Position numbers and translations under genes: made by a program. A model generated the notes under the pieces. That model made no database searches and was not told the origin of the DNA. It was given only the letters and a program-made list of their open reading frames with translations. A DNA stretch of 64,000 nucleotides, from NCBI RefSeq assembly GCF_030317205.1, contig NZ_JASZYB010000002.1, positions 114,501 to 178,500 on the forward strand, in the 5' to 3' direction. This document shows positions 50,471 to 59,630 of this stretch, one piece after another. Every line of letters starts with the position of its first letter. Position 1 is the first letter of the stretch. Source of the DNA: Variovorax sp. J2L1-78 (GTDB taxonomy: Bacteria; Pseudomonadota; Gammaproteobacteria; Burkholderiales; Burkholderiaceae_C).

Positions 50471-51234
50471 TGCTTCTTGTCCTGAGGAAGAGAGGTGGGA
50501 GAGATGGAATTGGGTGCGAGCGCGCTGCTGCGCAGGGCCGCGAGGTCGAGCACGCGCAGGCCGCCGTACTCGACCTGGATCATGCCCTGTGCTTCGAGCG
50601 TGCGCAGCGCCTCGTTCACGCGCTGGCGCGACAGACCGATCAGGTAGGCCAGCTCCTGCTGCGTGATGCGCAGCAGCTCGCCCACGCCCGGGAACAGCAC
50701 CGGGTTGAACAGCGCCGCGAGGTTGCGCGCCACGCGCACGTCGGGGTTGTTCTGCCGGTCGGCCTCGCGCGCGGCGATGAACTGGCCCAACCGCTCGTTG
50801 AGCTGGTTCATGACGAAGCGGTTGAAGCCGATGGAATGGTCGAGCAGCCAGTGGAAGTCGTCGATCGGCAGGCCGGCCACCACGCTGCGGCGCAACGCCT
50901 GGATGTTGTAGCGATAGGGCTCGCGCTTCATCGCCGTGCCTTCGCCGAACCAGCCGCCGGGCGGCAGGCCGCTGTAGGTCATCGAGGTGCCGTCGGCGTT
51001 GTCGTTGCTCATCTTGAGCAGGCCTTCGACCACGCCGAACCAGTAGGTCGGCGAGCCGCCGATGCGGCACACCAGGTCGCCTGGCTCCGCTTCGCCGACC
51101 ACCAGGGCGACCTCGGTGCGGCGGCGCTCGGTGGCGCTCAGGGCGTCGAGCCAGGGAATGTTGCGCAGTTCGTCCGGCCGCGCGGCGCGGGCGCGGTCAC
51201 GGATGGCGTTGCGACCGCGATCGGCATGAACCAT
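50467..51234 (-). CDS. Crp/Fnr-family transcriptional regulator
   Basis: The 255-residue protein has an N-terminal cyclic-nucleotide-like beta-roll (about 30-150, with PGDLVCRIGGSPTYWFGVVEGLLKMS and PPGGWFGEGTAM). The C-terminal helix-turn-helix (about 180-235) includes LTQQELAYLIGLSRQRVNEALRTLEAQGMI. Fnr-type N-terminal cysteines are absent, so it is not an oxygen-sensing iron-sulfur protein. It is divergent from the acyl-CoA ligase gene across 85 bp that contain an 18-bp palindrome. It likely controls both directions in response to an effector, perhaps an acyl-CoA. Confidence 0.92.
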   Translation of the reverse strand: MVHADRGRNAIRDRARAARPDELRNIPWLDALSATERRRTEVALVVGEAEPGDLVCRIGGSPTYWFGVVEGLLKMSNDNADGTSMTYSGLPPGGWFGEGTAMKREPYRYNIQALRRSVVAGLPIDDFHWLLDHSIGFNRFVMNQLNERLGQFIAAREADRQNNPDVRVARNLAALFNPVLFPGVGELLRITQQELAYLIGLSRQRVNEALRTLEAQGMIQVEYGGLRVLDLAALRSSALAPNSISPTSLPQDKKQ

Positions 51235-51266
51235 CGGGAAAGTCCGGGGGAGTGGTGACCCTAGGA

Positions 51267-51284
51267 TTGTCGTTGGAACGACAA
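51267..51284. promoter_or_regulatory. 18-bp palindromic operator candidate
   Basis: TTGTCGTT and AACGACAA form a perfect 8-bp inverted repeat with a 2-bp centre (GG). It lies 33 bp from the regulator start and 36 bp from the ligase start. TTG at one end and CAA at the other are typical of Crp/Fnr-family sites, though the half-site spacing is wider than the classical FNR box. Binding here could control both transcripts. Inferred from symmetry and position. Confidence 0.65.
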
Positions 51285-51319
51285 CTTGGCGTCAAAGCGA
51301 GGCCTACAGTCCGCCCATC

Positions 51320-53299
51320 GTGAACACTCGCACACCGGTCCCCCCCGCCGCCGACACCTTCCCTCGCCTGCTGCTCGCCCACGCGGCGCAGCAGCCCGAC
51401 GCGCCCGCGGTGCGCGAAAAAGACCTCGGCATCTGGCAGACCTGGAGCTGGGCCGACACGGCACAGGCCGTGCGCGAGATGGCCTGCGGCCTGGCGAGCC
51501 TGGGCTTCAAGCCTTTCGACAACCTGGCCATCGTCGGCGCCAACCGGCCGCACCTGTACATGGCCGTCGTCGCGGCGCAGAGCCTGCGCGGCGTGCCGGT
51601 GCCGCTCTACCAGGATGCGGTCGCGGCCGAGATGGTCTTCATGCTGAACGATGCATCGATCGAATTCGTGATCGCCGAAGACCAGGAGCAGGTCGACAAG
51701 CTGCTCGAGTGCCGCGAGCTGCAGCTGGCGCAGGGCCAGGCCCACGCCATCCGCCACATCATCTACGACGACCCGCGCGGCCTGCGCCACTACACGCAGC
51801 CGGGGCTGATGAGCTTCGAGCAGCTGCGCGAACGCGGGCGCGCCTTCGAGGCCCTGAACCGTGGCTTCTACGACGCGGCCGTGGCCAGCGGCGTCAGCAG
51901 CGACGTCGGGGTGATCCTCTACACCTCGGGCACCACCGGCCGGCCCAAGGGCGTGTGCCAGACGCATGCGAGCTTCATCGCCGCGGGCCACGGCGGCGTG
52001 GTCACCGACAAGCTCGGGCCGGGCGACAACATCATGAGCTACCTGCCGATGGCGTGGGTGGGCGACCACCTGTTCTCGGTGGCGCAGTGGTTGGTCGGTG
52101 GCTTCACGCTCAACTGCCCCGAGTCGGCGGCGACGGTGATGAACGACATGCGCGAGATCGGCCCGAGCTACTACTTCGGCCCGCCGCGCACCTTCGAAGG
52201 CCTGCTGACGGCCGTGTCGATCCGCATGGAAGACGCCGCCGCGCCCAAGCGCTGGCTCTATGCCAAGTGCATGGCGCTGGCCCAGCGCGTGGGCGCCGAC
52301 ATCCTCAACGGCGCGCCGGTGAGCGCCTTCGACCGCTTCAAGTACGCGCTGGGCGACCTGCTGGTGTACGGGCCGCTGCGCAACGTGCTGGGCATGAGCC
52401 GCATCCGCGTGGCCTACACCGCGGGCGCGGCCATCGGGCCGGACCTGTTCCGCTTCTACCGCTCGATCGGCGTCAACCTCAAGCAGTTCTACGGCCAGAC
52501 CGAGACCTGTGCCTACGTCTGCCTGCAGCAGGACGGCAAGGTCAAGCTGCAGACAGTGGGCACCGCGGCGCCGGGCATGGAACTGCGCATCGCCGACAAC
52601 GGCGAGGTGCTGGTGCGCGGCGTGTCGGTGCTCAAGGAGTACTACAAGCGCCCCGACGCCACGGCCGAAGTGCTCGATGCCGACGGCTACTTCCACACCG
52701 GCGACGCCGGCGTGCTCGACAGCGAGGGCCACCTGCGCATCATCGACCGCGCGAAGGACGTGGGCCGCATGCACGGCGGCGCGATGTTCGCGCCCAACTA
52801 CATCGAGAACAAGCTGAAGTTCTTCCCGCAGATCAAGGAGGCCGTGTGCTTCGGCGACGCACGCGACCAGGTCTGCGCCTTCATCAACATCGACTACGAA
52901 GCGGTCGGCAACTGGGCCGAGCGGCGCGGCCTGGCCTACGGTGGCTACGTCGACCTGGCGGGCAAGCCGGAGGTGCTGACGCTGATCGCCGACTGCGTGC
53001 AGAAGGTGAACGCCGACCTGGCCGCCGAAACCGGCATGGCCGACACGCAGATCGCGCGCTTCCTGGTGCTGCACAAGGAGCTCGACCCCGACGACGACGA
53101 GATGACCCGCACGCGCAAGGTGCGGCGTGGCTTCGTCGCGCAGAAGTACGCGGTGCTGGTGGATGCGCTGTACGGCGGCAAGGCCGAGCAGTTCATCGAG
53201 ACGCAGGTGAAGTTCGAGGACGGCCGCACGGGCTCGGTCAGCGCGACGCTGACGATCGTCGATGCGAAGCGTTATCCGGCAGTGAAGGCGGCGGCATGA
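51320..53299 (+). CDS. Long-chain-type acyl-CoA synthetase (AMP-forming)
   Basis: The 659-residue enzyme activates a carboxylic acid with ATP and CoA. ANL-family motifs are present: YTSGTTGRPKGVCQTHASF (about 202-220), YGQTET (about 394-399), GDAGVLDSEGHLRIIDRAKDV (about 464-484) and the C-terminal lysine region TRTRKVRRGFV (about 596). The GTG at 51320 is taken as the start; the fold begins shortly after. It is the first gene of a seven-gene operon with a branched-chain-amino-acid-type importer. The length and MxxY...FFP region fit long-chain or arylalkanoic acid ligases. The substrate is undetermined. Confidence 0.93.
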   Translation: MNTRTPVPPAADTFPRLLLAHAAQQPDAPAVREKDLGIWQTWSWADTAQAVREMACGLASLGFKPFDNLAIVGANRPHLYMAVVAAQSLRGVPVPLYQDAVAAEMVFMLNDASIEFVIAEDQEQVDKLLECRELQLAQGQAHAIRHIIYDDPRGLRHYTQPGLMSFEQLRERGRAFEALNRGFYDAAVASGVSSDVGVILYTSGTTGRPKGVCQTHASFIAAGHGGVVTDKLGPGDNIMSYLPMAWVGDHLFSVAQWLVGGFTLNCPESAATVMNDMREIGPSYYFGPPRTFEGLLTAVSIRMEDAAAPKRWLYAKCMALAQRVGADILNGAPVSAFDRFKYALGDLLVYGPLRNVLGMSRIRVAYTAGAAIGPDLFRFYRSIGVNLKQFYGQTETCAYVCLQQDGKVKLQTVGTAAPGMELRIADNGEVLVRGVSVLKEYYKRPDATAEVLDADGYFHTGDAGVLDSEGHLRIIDRAKDVGRMHGGAMFAPNYIENKLKFFPQIKEAVCFGDARDQVCAFINIDYEAVGNWAERRGLAYGGYVDLAGKPEVLTLIADCVQKVNADLAAETGMADTQIARFLVLHKELDPDDDEMTRTRKVRRGFVAQKYAVLVDALYGGKAEQFIETQVKFEDGRTGSVSATLTIVDAKRYPAVKAAA

Positions 53300-54093
53300 G
53301 CGACAGAAAGACCGGCGATGTCATCCTCGACATCCAGAACATCTCGCTGAGCTTCGGCGGCGTGAAGGCGTTGACGGACATCAGTTTCGACGTGCGCGAG
53401 CACGAGGTGCGCGCCATCATCGGCCCCAACGGCGCGGGCAAGAGCTCGATGCTCAACTGCATCAACGGCGTGTACCAGCCGCAGCAGGGTTCCATCACCT
53501 TCCGCGGGCAGGTCTTCAAGCACATGAACTCGCGCCAGGTCGCGCAGATGGGCGTGGCGCGCACCTTCCAGAACCTGGCGCTCTTCAAAGGCATGAGCGC
53601 GCTCGACAACATCATGACGGGCCGCAACCTGCAGATGAAGAGCGGCCTGCTGGCACAAGCCTTCCGCAATCCCTTCGGCTGGGGCTCGGCCGAGCGCGAG
53701 GAGCTGCAGCAGCGCGAATTCGTCGAACGCATCATCGACTTCCTCGAGATCCAGGCCTTTCGCAAGACGCCGGTCGGCCAGCTGCCCTACGGCCTGCAGA
53801 AGCGCGTCGACCTCGGCCGCGCGCTGGCGATGGAGCCGCAAGTGTTGCTGCTCGACGAGCCGATGGCCGGCATGAACGTGGAGGAGAAGCAGGACATGAG
53901 CCGCTTCATCCTCGACGTGAACGACGAGTTCGGCACGACCATCGTCCTGATCGAGCACGACATGGGCGTGGTGATGGACATCTCCGACCGCGTGGTGGTG
54001 CTCGACTACGGCAAGAAGATCGGCGACGGCACCCCGGACGAAGTCCGCAACAACGAAGACGTGATCCGGGCGTACCTCGGCGTGGAACATTGA
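53296..54093 (+). CDS. LivG-type ABC ATPase
   Basis: The 265-residue cassette has Walker A GPNGAGKSS (about 43), the Q-loop RTFQNLALF typical of LivG, the signature LPYGLQKRVDLGRAL (about 170; the usual LSGG is replaced by LPYG, common in this subfamily), Walker B VLLLDEPMAGM and H-loop IEHDMG. It overlaps the ligase gene by ATGA and precedes LivH by 2 bp. It energises import with the LivF-type cassette at 57547. Confidence 0.94.
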   Translation: MSDRKTGDVILDIQNISLSFGGVKALTDISFDVREHEVRAIIGPNGAGKSSMLNCINGVYQPQQGSITFRGQVFKHMNSRQVAQMGVARTFQNLALFKGMSALDNIMTGRNLQMKSGLLAQAFRNPFGWGSAEREELQQREFVERIIDFLEIQAFRKTPVGQLPYGLQKRVDLGRALAMEPQVLLLDEPMAGMNVEEKQDMSRFILDVNDEFGTTIVLIEHDMGVVMDISDRVVVLDYGKKIGDGTPDEVRNNEDVIRAYLGVEH

Positions 54094-54095
54094 CC

Positions 54096-55025
54096 ATGGG
54101 ATTTTTTCTTGAGACCCTGTTCGGTGGCCTGATGGTCGGCATGCTGTACGCGCTGGTCGCGCTCGGCTTCGTGCTGATCTTCAAGGCCTCCGGCGTCTTC
54201 AACTTCGCGCAGGGCGCGATGGTGCTGTTCGCGGCGCTGGCGATGGCGCGCTTCTCGGAATGGTTCCCGCAGTGGTTCCATTTCGAGAGCAAGCTGCTGG
54301 CGAACGTGCTCGGCTTCGTCGCCGCCGCGCTGTGCATGGTGGCGGTGGCCTGGGCGGTCGAGCGCTTCGCGCTGCGGCGGCTGGTCAACCAGGAAGGCAT
54401 CACGCTGCTGATGGCCACGCTGGGCATCGCCAACGTGCTCGACGGCGGCGGCCAGCTGATCTTCGGCAGCGCCACCTACAAGATCGACATCGGCATGCCG
54501 AAAGACCCGATGCTGGTGCTGGAGAGCGCTTTCGAGGGTGGCCTGCTGCTCAACAAGGAAGACCTGTATGCAGCGGTCGCTGCGGCGGCACTGGTCGCGC
54601 TGCTCACCCTCTTCTTCCAGAAGACGCGCACCGGCCGCGCGCTGCGGGCGGTGGCCGACGACCACCAGGCGGCGCAGTCGATCGGCATTCCGCTCGGGCG
54701 CATCTGGGTCATCGTGTGGTCGGTGGGCGGACTCGTGGCACTGGTCGCCGGGATCATCTGGGGCAGCAAGCTGGGCGTGCAGTACTCGATTTCGCTGGTG
54801 GCGCTGAAGGCCTTCCCGGTCGTGATCCTCGGCGGGCTCACCTCGGTGCCGGGCGCGATCCTGGGCGGGCTGATCATCGGCGTGGGCGAGAAGCTGTCGG
54901 AGATCTACCTCGGCCCGTATGTGGGTGGTGGCATTGAGAACTGGTTCGCCTACGTGCTCGCACTCGCCGTGCTGCTGATCCGGCCGCAGGGCCTGTTCGG
55001 CGACAAGATCATCGACCGCGTCTGA
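54096..55025 (+). CDS. LivH-type ABC permease
   Basis: The 309-residue protein is a hydrophobic HAAT-family permease with about eight spans. It has the N-terminal MLYALVALGFVLIFKASGVFNFAQGAMV region, and the EAA-like loop TRTGRALRAVADDHQAAQSIGIPLGRIW near 185-212. ATG 54096 is chosen; a TTG two codons upstream overlaps the LivG stop and is an alternative. It pairs with LivM to form the channel. Confidence 0.94.
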   Translation: MGFFLETLFGGLMVGMLYALVALGFVLIFKASGVFNFAQGAMVLFAALAMARFSEWFPQWFHFESKLLANVLGFVAAALCMVAVAWAVERFALRRLVNQEGITLLMATLGIANVLDGGGQLIFGSATYKIDIGMPKDPMLVLESAFEGGLLLNKEDLYAAVAAAALVALLTLFFQKTRTGRALRAVADDHQAAQSIGIPLGRIWVIVWSVGGLVALVAGIIWGSKLGVQYSISLVALKAFPVVILGGLTSVPGAILGGLIIGVGEKLSEIYLGPYVGGGIENWFAYVLALAVLLIRPQGLFGDKIIDRV

Positions 55026-55037
55026 AGAAGCCACACC

Positions 55038-56102
55038 ATGTTCTACAGAGAAAACGGTCAATTCAAAAGCAGCTACCGCGCGGACCTGGCGCTGTTCCCG
55101 ATCGCGCAGGACCGCTGGGCGATGCTTGCGCTGATGGCGATCTGCTTCGTCGCGGTGCCGATGCTGGTGAGCGACTACGCCTTCCGCGCGGTGCTCATCC
55201 CCTTCCTCATCCTGTCGCTGGCGGCCATCGGCCTGAACATCCTGGTGGGCTATTGCGGCCAGATCTCGCTGGGCACCGGCGCCTTCATGGCGGTGGGCGC
55301 CTATGCGGCCTACAACCTGCAGGTGCGCATCGACGGCATGCCGCTGGTGCTGTCGATCCTCGGCGGCGGGGTGGCGGCGATGGCGCTGGGCGTGGTCTTC
55401 GGCATTCCGAGCCTGCGCATCCGCGGGCTGTACCTGGCGGTGGCGACGCTGGCCGCGCAGTTCTTCATCGACTGGTTCACCAACCGCGTGAAGTGGGTGA
55501 CCAACGACTCGCCCTCGGGCTCGGTGGGCGTGCGTTCGCTGGAAATGCTGGGCTACGAGTTCAGCACGCCGGTGCAGAAGTACCTGCTGTGCCTGTGCTT
55601 CGTGGTGGTGTTCGGCATGCTGGCGAAGAACCTGGTGCGCGGGGCCATCGGCCGCGAATGGATGGCGATGCGCGACATGGACGTGGCGGCCGCCGTCATC
55701 GGCATCCGCCCGGTGTACGCCAAGCTCACGGCCTTCGCGGTCAGCAGCTTCATCGTCGGCGTGGCCGGTGCGCTGTGGGGCTTCGTGCACCTGGGCGCCT
55801 GGGAGCCGGCGGCCTTCGGCATCGAGAAGTCGTTCCAGCTGCTGTTCATGATCATCATCGGCGGGCTGGGGTCGATCGCCGGCTGCTTCTTCGGCGCGGC
55901 CTTCATCGTGCTGCTGCCCCTGCTGCTGAACTACGTGCCGCACTGGCTGGGCCTGCCGATCTCGACGGCGACGGCGTCGCACCTGGAACACATGATCTTC
56001 GGCGCGCTGATCGTGTTCTTCCTGATCGTCGAGCCGCACGGCCTGGCGCGGCTCTGGTCGACCGCGCGGCAGAAGCTGCGGCTGTGGCCCTTCCCTCACT
56101 GA
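55038..56102 (+). CDS. LivM-type ABC permease
   Basis: The 354-residue protein has about ten membrane spans and LivM features: ILSLAAIGLNILVGYCGQISLGTGAFMAVGAYAA near 55-88 and the loop GREWMAMRDMDVAAAVIGIRPVYAKLTAFAVSS (about 205-237). The N-terminal roughly 20 residues (MFYRENGQFKSSYRADLALF) form a polar cytosolic extension common in importers linked to CoA ligases. It follows LivH after 12 bp and precedes the binding protein by 43 bp. Confidence 0.94.
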   Translation: MFYRENGQFKSSYRADLALFPIAQDRWAMLALMAICFVAVPMLVSDYAFRAVLIPFLILSLAAIGLNILVGYCGQISLGTGAFMAVGAYAAYNLQVRIDGMPLVLSILGGGVAAMALGVVFGIPSLRIRGLYLAVATLAAQFFIDWFTNRVKWVTNDSPSGSVGVRSLEMLGYEFSTPVQKYLLCLCFVVVFGMLAKNLVRGAIGREWMAMRDMDVAAAVIGIRPVYAKLTAFAVSSFIVGVAGALWGFVHLGAWEPAAFGIEKSFQLLFMIIIGGLGSIAGCFFGAAFIVLLPLLLNYVPHWLGLPISTATASHLEHMIFGALIVFFLIVEPHGLARLWSTARQKLRLWPFPH

Positions 56103-56145
56103 TTTCGTTCCCGCACACACCGTGCTCATTACAAGGAGACAAGCC

Positions 56146-57462
56146 ATGCAATTCAGGAATCTCGCACGCACCGCGGCACTCGCCGCCGCGGGGCTTTCGA
56201 TGGTCGTCGCGGGCACGCTCGCGCAGGCCCAGCCGGCCGAGCAGTTCGTGCCGCTCTTGGTCTACCGCACCGGCCAGTTCGCACCGCTGGGCATCCCATG
56301 GGCCGACGGCAAGCAGGACTACCTCAAGCTGGTGAACGCGCGCGACGGCGGTGTCAACGGCGTCAAGCTGACTTTCGAGGAATGCGAATTCGCCTACGAC
56401 GCGGCCAAGGGCGTGGAGTGCTACGAACGCCTGAAGGGCAAGGGCACGGGCGCCTCGGGCTTCGACACGCAGTCGACCGGCGTGACCTTCGCGGTGAGCG
56501 ACAAGGCCATCGTCGACAAGATCCCGGTGGAGACGACCGGCTACGGCCTCTCGCAATCGGCCGACGGCACGGTGTTCGAGTGGAACTTCCCGCTGCTGGG
56601 CACCTACTGGACGGCCGCCGACGTGATGATGCAGGACATCGCCAAGAAGGAGAAAGGCAACCTCAAGGGCAAGAAGATCGCGCTGGTCTACCACGACTCA
56701 CCCTACGGCAAGGAGCCGATCGCACTGCTGCAGAAGCGCGCCGCGGCGCAGGGCTTCGAGCTGGCGCTGTTCCCGGTCACGCCGCCCGGCGTGGAGCAGA
56801 AGTCGGTGTGGCTGCAGATCCGCCAGCAGAAGCCCGACTACGTGCTGTTCTGGTCGGCCGGCGTGATGACGCCTGCCGGCATCCGCGAGGCGCAGGCCAG
56901 CGGCTACCCGCGCGAGAAGATCTATGCGGTGTGGTGGGCCGGCTCCGACCACGACGTGAAGGACATCGGCGCCGGTGCCAAGGGCTACAACGCCATCACC
57001 ATCCACAACAGTGCGGCCAAGGACAAGGTGCACGACGAACTCAAGAAGGCCGTGTACGACAAGGGCCAGGGCACCGGTCCGGCCGACAGCATCGGCTCGC
57101 TGGCCCACACCCGCGGGATGATGATCTCGATGCTGCAGGTGGAAGCCATCCGCGCTGCGCAGGAGAAGTACGGCAAGGGCAAGTCGCTCACGCCCGAACA
57201 GGTGCGTTGGGGCTTCGAGAACCTGAACCTCTCGGCCGACAAGCTCAAGGCCCTGGGCTTCGGCGAGATCATGCGGCCGGTGAAGACCTCGTGCGCCAAC
57301 CACATGGGCGACGACTGGGCGCGCATCGTCCAGTGGGACGGCGGCAAGTGGGAGATCAAGTCCGATTGGTACCAGTCCGACAAAAGCTTCATCGACCCGC
57401 TGGTGAAGGAGTACGCCGCCAAGTACGCCAAGGACAAGAACATCAAGCCGCGCACCTGCTGA
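56146..57462 (+). CDS. Periplasmic binding protein of the Liv-type importer
   Basis: The 438-residue protein has a Sec signal peptide (hydrophobic residues 9-28, cleavage after AQA) and a type I periplasmic binding fold. YRTGQFAPLGIPWADGKQDYLKLVNARDGGVNG lies near 36-68, and the hinge-type repeats LKGKKIALVYHDSPYGKEPI near 170 and YVLFWSAGVMTPAGIREA near 230 follow. AAGGAG precedes the start. It is longer than true leucine-binding proteins, like those that bind aromatic or fatty acids. Two hairpins directly downstream may raise its level over the following genes. Confidence 0.93.
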   Translation: MQFRNLARTAALAAAGLSMVVAGTLAQAQPAEQFVPLLVYRTGQFAPLGIPWADGKQDYLKLVNARDGGVNGVKLTFEECEFAYDAAKGVECYERLKGKGTGASGFDTQSTGVTFAVSDKAIVDKIPVETTGYGLSQSADGTVFEWNFPLLGTYWTAADVMMQDIAKKEKGNLKGKKIALVYHDSPYGKEPIALLQKRAAAQGFELALFPVTPPGVEQKSVWLQIRQQKPDYVLFWSAGVMTPAGIREAQASGYPREKIYAVWWAGSDHDVKDIGAGAKGYNAITIHNSAAKDKVHDELKKAVYDKGQGTGPADSIGSLAHTRGMMISMLQVEAIRAAQEKYGKGKSLTPEQVRWGFENLNLSADKLKALGFGEIMRPVKTSCANHMGDDWARIVQWDGGKWEIKSDWYQSDKSFIDPLVKEYAAKYAKDKNIKPRTC

Positions 57463-57475
57463 TCGGCCTCTTCCG

Positions 57476-57527
57476 TGCCGGCTCGCGAGAGCCGGCATGT
57501 GAAAGGCGCGCAGCGTCGGCGCCTTTC
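57476..57527 (+). terminator. Two hairpins between the binding-protein and LivF-type genes
   Basis: The first stem pairs TGCCGGCTC (57476-57484) with GAGCCGGCA (57489-57497) around GCGA. The second pairs GAAAGGCGC (57501-57509) with GCGCCTTTC (57519-57527) around nine bases. Both are perfect 9-bp stems in the 84-bp gap. The second ends in a short T-rich arm, making partial termination plausible. Together they could protect the upstream mRNA and lower expression of the last two genes. Confidence 0.6.
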
Positions 57528-57546
57528 GCATGCTTCGGACACCACC

Positions 57547-58359
57547 ATGAGCGAACCCAACATCCTTCTCAACGTCAACGGCATCGAGGTCATCTACAAC
57601 CACGTGATCCTGGTGCTCAAGGGCGTCTCGCTCACGGTGCCCGAAGGCGGCATCGTGGCGCTGCTCGGCGGCAACGGCGCGGGCAAGACGACCACGCTGC
57701 GCGCCGTGAGCAATCTGCTCGCCGGCGAACGCGGCGCGGTGACCAAGGGCACGATCGAGCTGCGCGGCGAGCGCATCGAGGCGCTCACGCCCTCGGCGCT
57801 GGTGCAGCGCGGCCTGGTGCAGGTGATGGAAGGGCGCCACTGCTTCGCGCACCTCTCCATCGAGGACAACCTGCTGACCGGCGCCTACACGCGCACCGAC
57901 GGCAAGGCCGCGGTGGCCCAGACGCTGGAGAAGGTCTATGCCTATTTCCCCCGGCTGAAGACGCGGCGCACCTCGCAGGCGGCCTACACGTCCGGCGGCG
58001 AGCAGCAGATGTGCGCCATCGGCCGCGCACTGATGGCCAACCCGACGATGGTGCTGCTCGACGAGCCGTCGATGGGCCTGGCACCGCAGATCGTCGAGGA
58101 GGTCTTCGCCATCGTGAAGGACCTGAACGAAAAAGAGCGCGTGACCTTCCTGCTGGCCGAGCAGAACACCAACATGGCGCTGCGCTTCGCCGACTACGGC
58201 TACATCCTGGAGAACGGCCGCGTCGTGATGGACGGCGAGGCGAAGGGCCTGCGCGAGAACGAGGACGTCAAGGAGTTCTACCTGGGTGTCGGCGGCGCCG
58301 ACCGCAAGAGCTTCCGCGACGTGAAGAGCTACAAGCGCAGGAAACGGTGGTTGGCATGA
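57547..58359 (+). CDS. LivF-type ABC ATPase
   Basis: The 270-residue cassette has Walker A GGNGAGKTT (about 40), the LivF-type Q-loop GLVQVMEGRHCFAHLSIEDNL, the signature TSGGEQQMCAIGRAL (about 150), Walker B TMVLLDEPSMGLAP and H-loop LAEQNT. The signature begins TSGG rather than LSGG. It follows the hairpins and overlaps the PaaK-like gene by ATGA. The C-terminal tail (DVKSYKRRKRWLA) is basic and longer than in typical LivF. Confidence 0.94.
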   Translation: MSEPNILLNVNGIEVIYNHVILVLKGVSLTVPEGGIVALLGGNGAGKTTTLRAVSNLLAGERGAVTKGTIELRGERIEALTPSALVQRGLVQVMEGRHCFAHLSIEDNLLTGAYTRTDGKAAVAQTLEKVYAYFPRLKTRRTSQAAYTSGGEQQMCAIGRALMANPTMVLLDEPSMGLAPQIVEEVFAIVKDLNEKERVTFLLAEQNTNMALRFADYGYILENGRVVMDGEAKGLRENEDVKEFYLGVGGADRKSFRDVKSYKRRKRWLA

Positions 58360-59600
58360 GCGACTTCTACGACAAGCTCGAGGTGCGCGACCCGGCCGAG
58401 CGCGAGGCCGATCTGCTCGCCACGTTGCCGAAGCAATTGGTGCATGCGCAGACGGCAGCGCCGGCCTTCGCGGAGATCCTGGCTGGCATCGACTGCGCCG
58501 CCGTCACCACCCGCGAAGCGCTGGCGCGCCTGCCGGTCACGCGCAAGTCGGAGCTGCTGGAGCGCCAGAAGCGGCAACGCGCGAGCGATCCCTTCGGCGG
58601 CTTCAGCGCCACGGTGCGCGGCCCGGCGATGCTGCGCGTGTTCGCCAGCCCCGGCACCATCTACGAACCGGAAGGTGCATCGCGCGACTACTGGCGCACC
58701 GCGCGCGCGCTGCATGCCGCCGGCTTCCGCGCCGGCGACCTGCTGCACAACAGCTTCAGCTACCACATGACGCCCGCCGGCGCGATCCTGGAGAACGGCG
58801 CCCATGCCCTGGGCTGCACCGTGTTCCCCGGTGGCACCGGCCAGACCGAGCAGCAGCTCGAAGCCATGGCCGAACTGCGGCCCGACGGCTACGTCGGCAC
58901 GCCCAGCTTCCTGCGCATCCTGCTGGAGAAGGCGGCGACGCTGAACATGGCGCTGCCCAGCCTCACCAAGGCGCTGCTCACCGGCGAGGCCTTTCCGCCG
59001 AGCCTGCGCGACTGGCTGGCCGAGCGCGGCGTCGTCGGCATGCAGTGCTATGCCACTGCGGACCTGGGCCTCATCGCCTACGAGACCAGCGCACACGAAG
59101 GCCTGGTGCTCGACGAAGGGGTGCTGCTGGAGATCGTGCGCCCCGGCACCGGCGACCCGGTGCCCGACGGCGAGGTGGGCGAAGTCGTCGTCACCACCTT
59201 CAACCGCGACTACCCGCTGGTGCGCTTCGGCACCGGTGACCTCTCCGCCGTGCTGCCCGGCCCCTGCCCGACCGGCCGCACCAACACCCGCATCCGGGGC
59301 TGGCTCGGCCGCGCCGACCAGACGACGAAGGTACGCGGCATGTTCGTGCACCCCGGCCAGGTCGCGGCGGTGATCAAGCGCTTCCCCGCCGTGCTGCGCG
59401 CCCGCCTGGTGGTCGAGGGCGAGATGGCTGACGACCGCATGACGCTCCATGTCGAGACGCCGGCCGACGAAACCCTCGAGCCCCGCATCGCCGAAGCCAT
59501 GCGCGAGGCCACCAAGCTGCGCTGCACCATCGTGCGCGTGGCACCGGGCGCGCTGCCGAACGACGGCAAGGTGATCGAGGACGCGCGCAGCTACAAGTAG
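58356..59600 (+). CDS. Phenylacetate-CoA-ligase-like (PaaK family) enzyme
   Basis: The 414-residue protein is an ANL-superfamily adenylating enzyme of the PaaK type. It opens with a PaaK-like region (YDKLEVRDPAEREADLL), then VTRKSEL near 67, FSYHMTPAGAILENGAHALGCTVFPGGTGQTEQQ (about 134-167), YATADLGLIAYET near 230, RFGTGDLSAVLPG (about 289-301) and the hinge/C-terminal lysine region DDGK-like NDGKVIED at the end. It may activate an acid or a CoA-bound intermediate different from that of the first ligase in the operon. Its precise substrate is not predictable. Confidence 0.88.
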   Translation: MSDFYDKLEVRDPAEREADLLATLPKQLVHAQTAAPAFAEILAGIDCAAVTTREALARLPVTRKSELLERQKRQRASDPFGGFSATVRGPAMLRVFASPGTIYEPEGASRDYWRTARALHAAGFRAGDLLHNSFSYHMTPAGAILENGAHALGCTVFPGGTGQTEQQLEAMAELRPDGYVGTPSFLRILLEKAATLNMALPSLTKALLTGEAFPPSLRDWLAERGVVGMQCYATADLGLIAYETSAHEGLVLDEGVLLEIVRPGTGDPVPDGEVGEVVVTTFNRDYPLVRFGTGDLSAVLPGPCPTGRTNTRIRGWLGRADQTTKVRGMFVHPGQVAAVIKRFPAVLRARLVVEGEMADDRMTLHVETPADETLEPRIAEAMREATKLRCTIVRVAPGALPNDGKVIEDARSYK

Positions 59601-59630
59601 GCGCGGGGCGCTGCACCACACGTCACCCGG

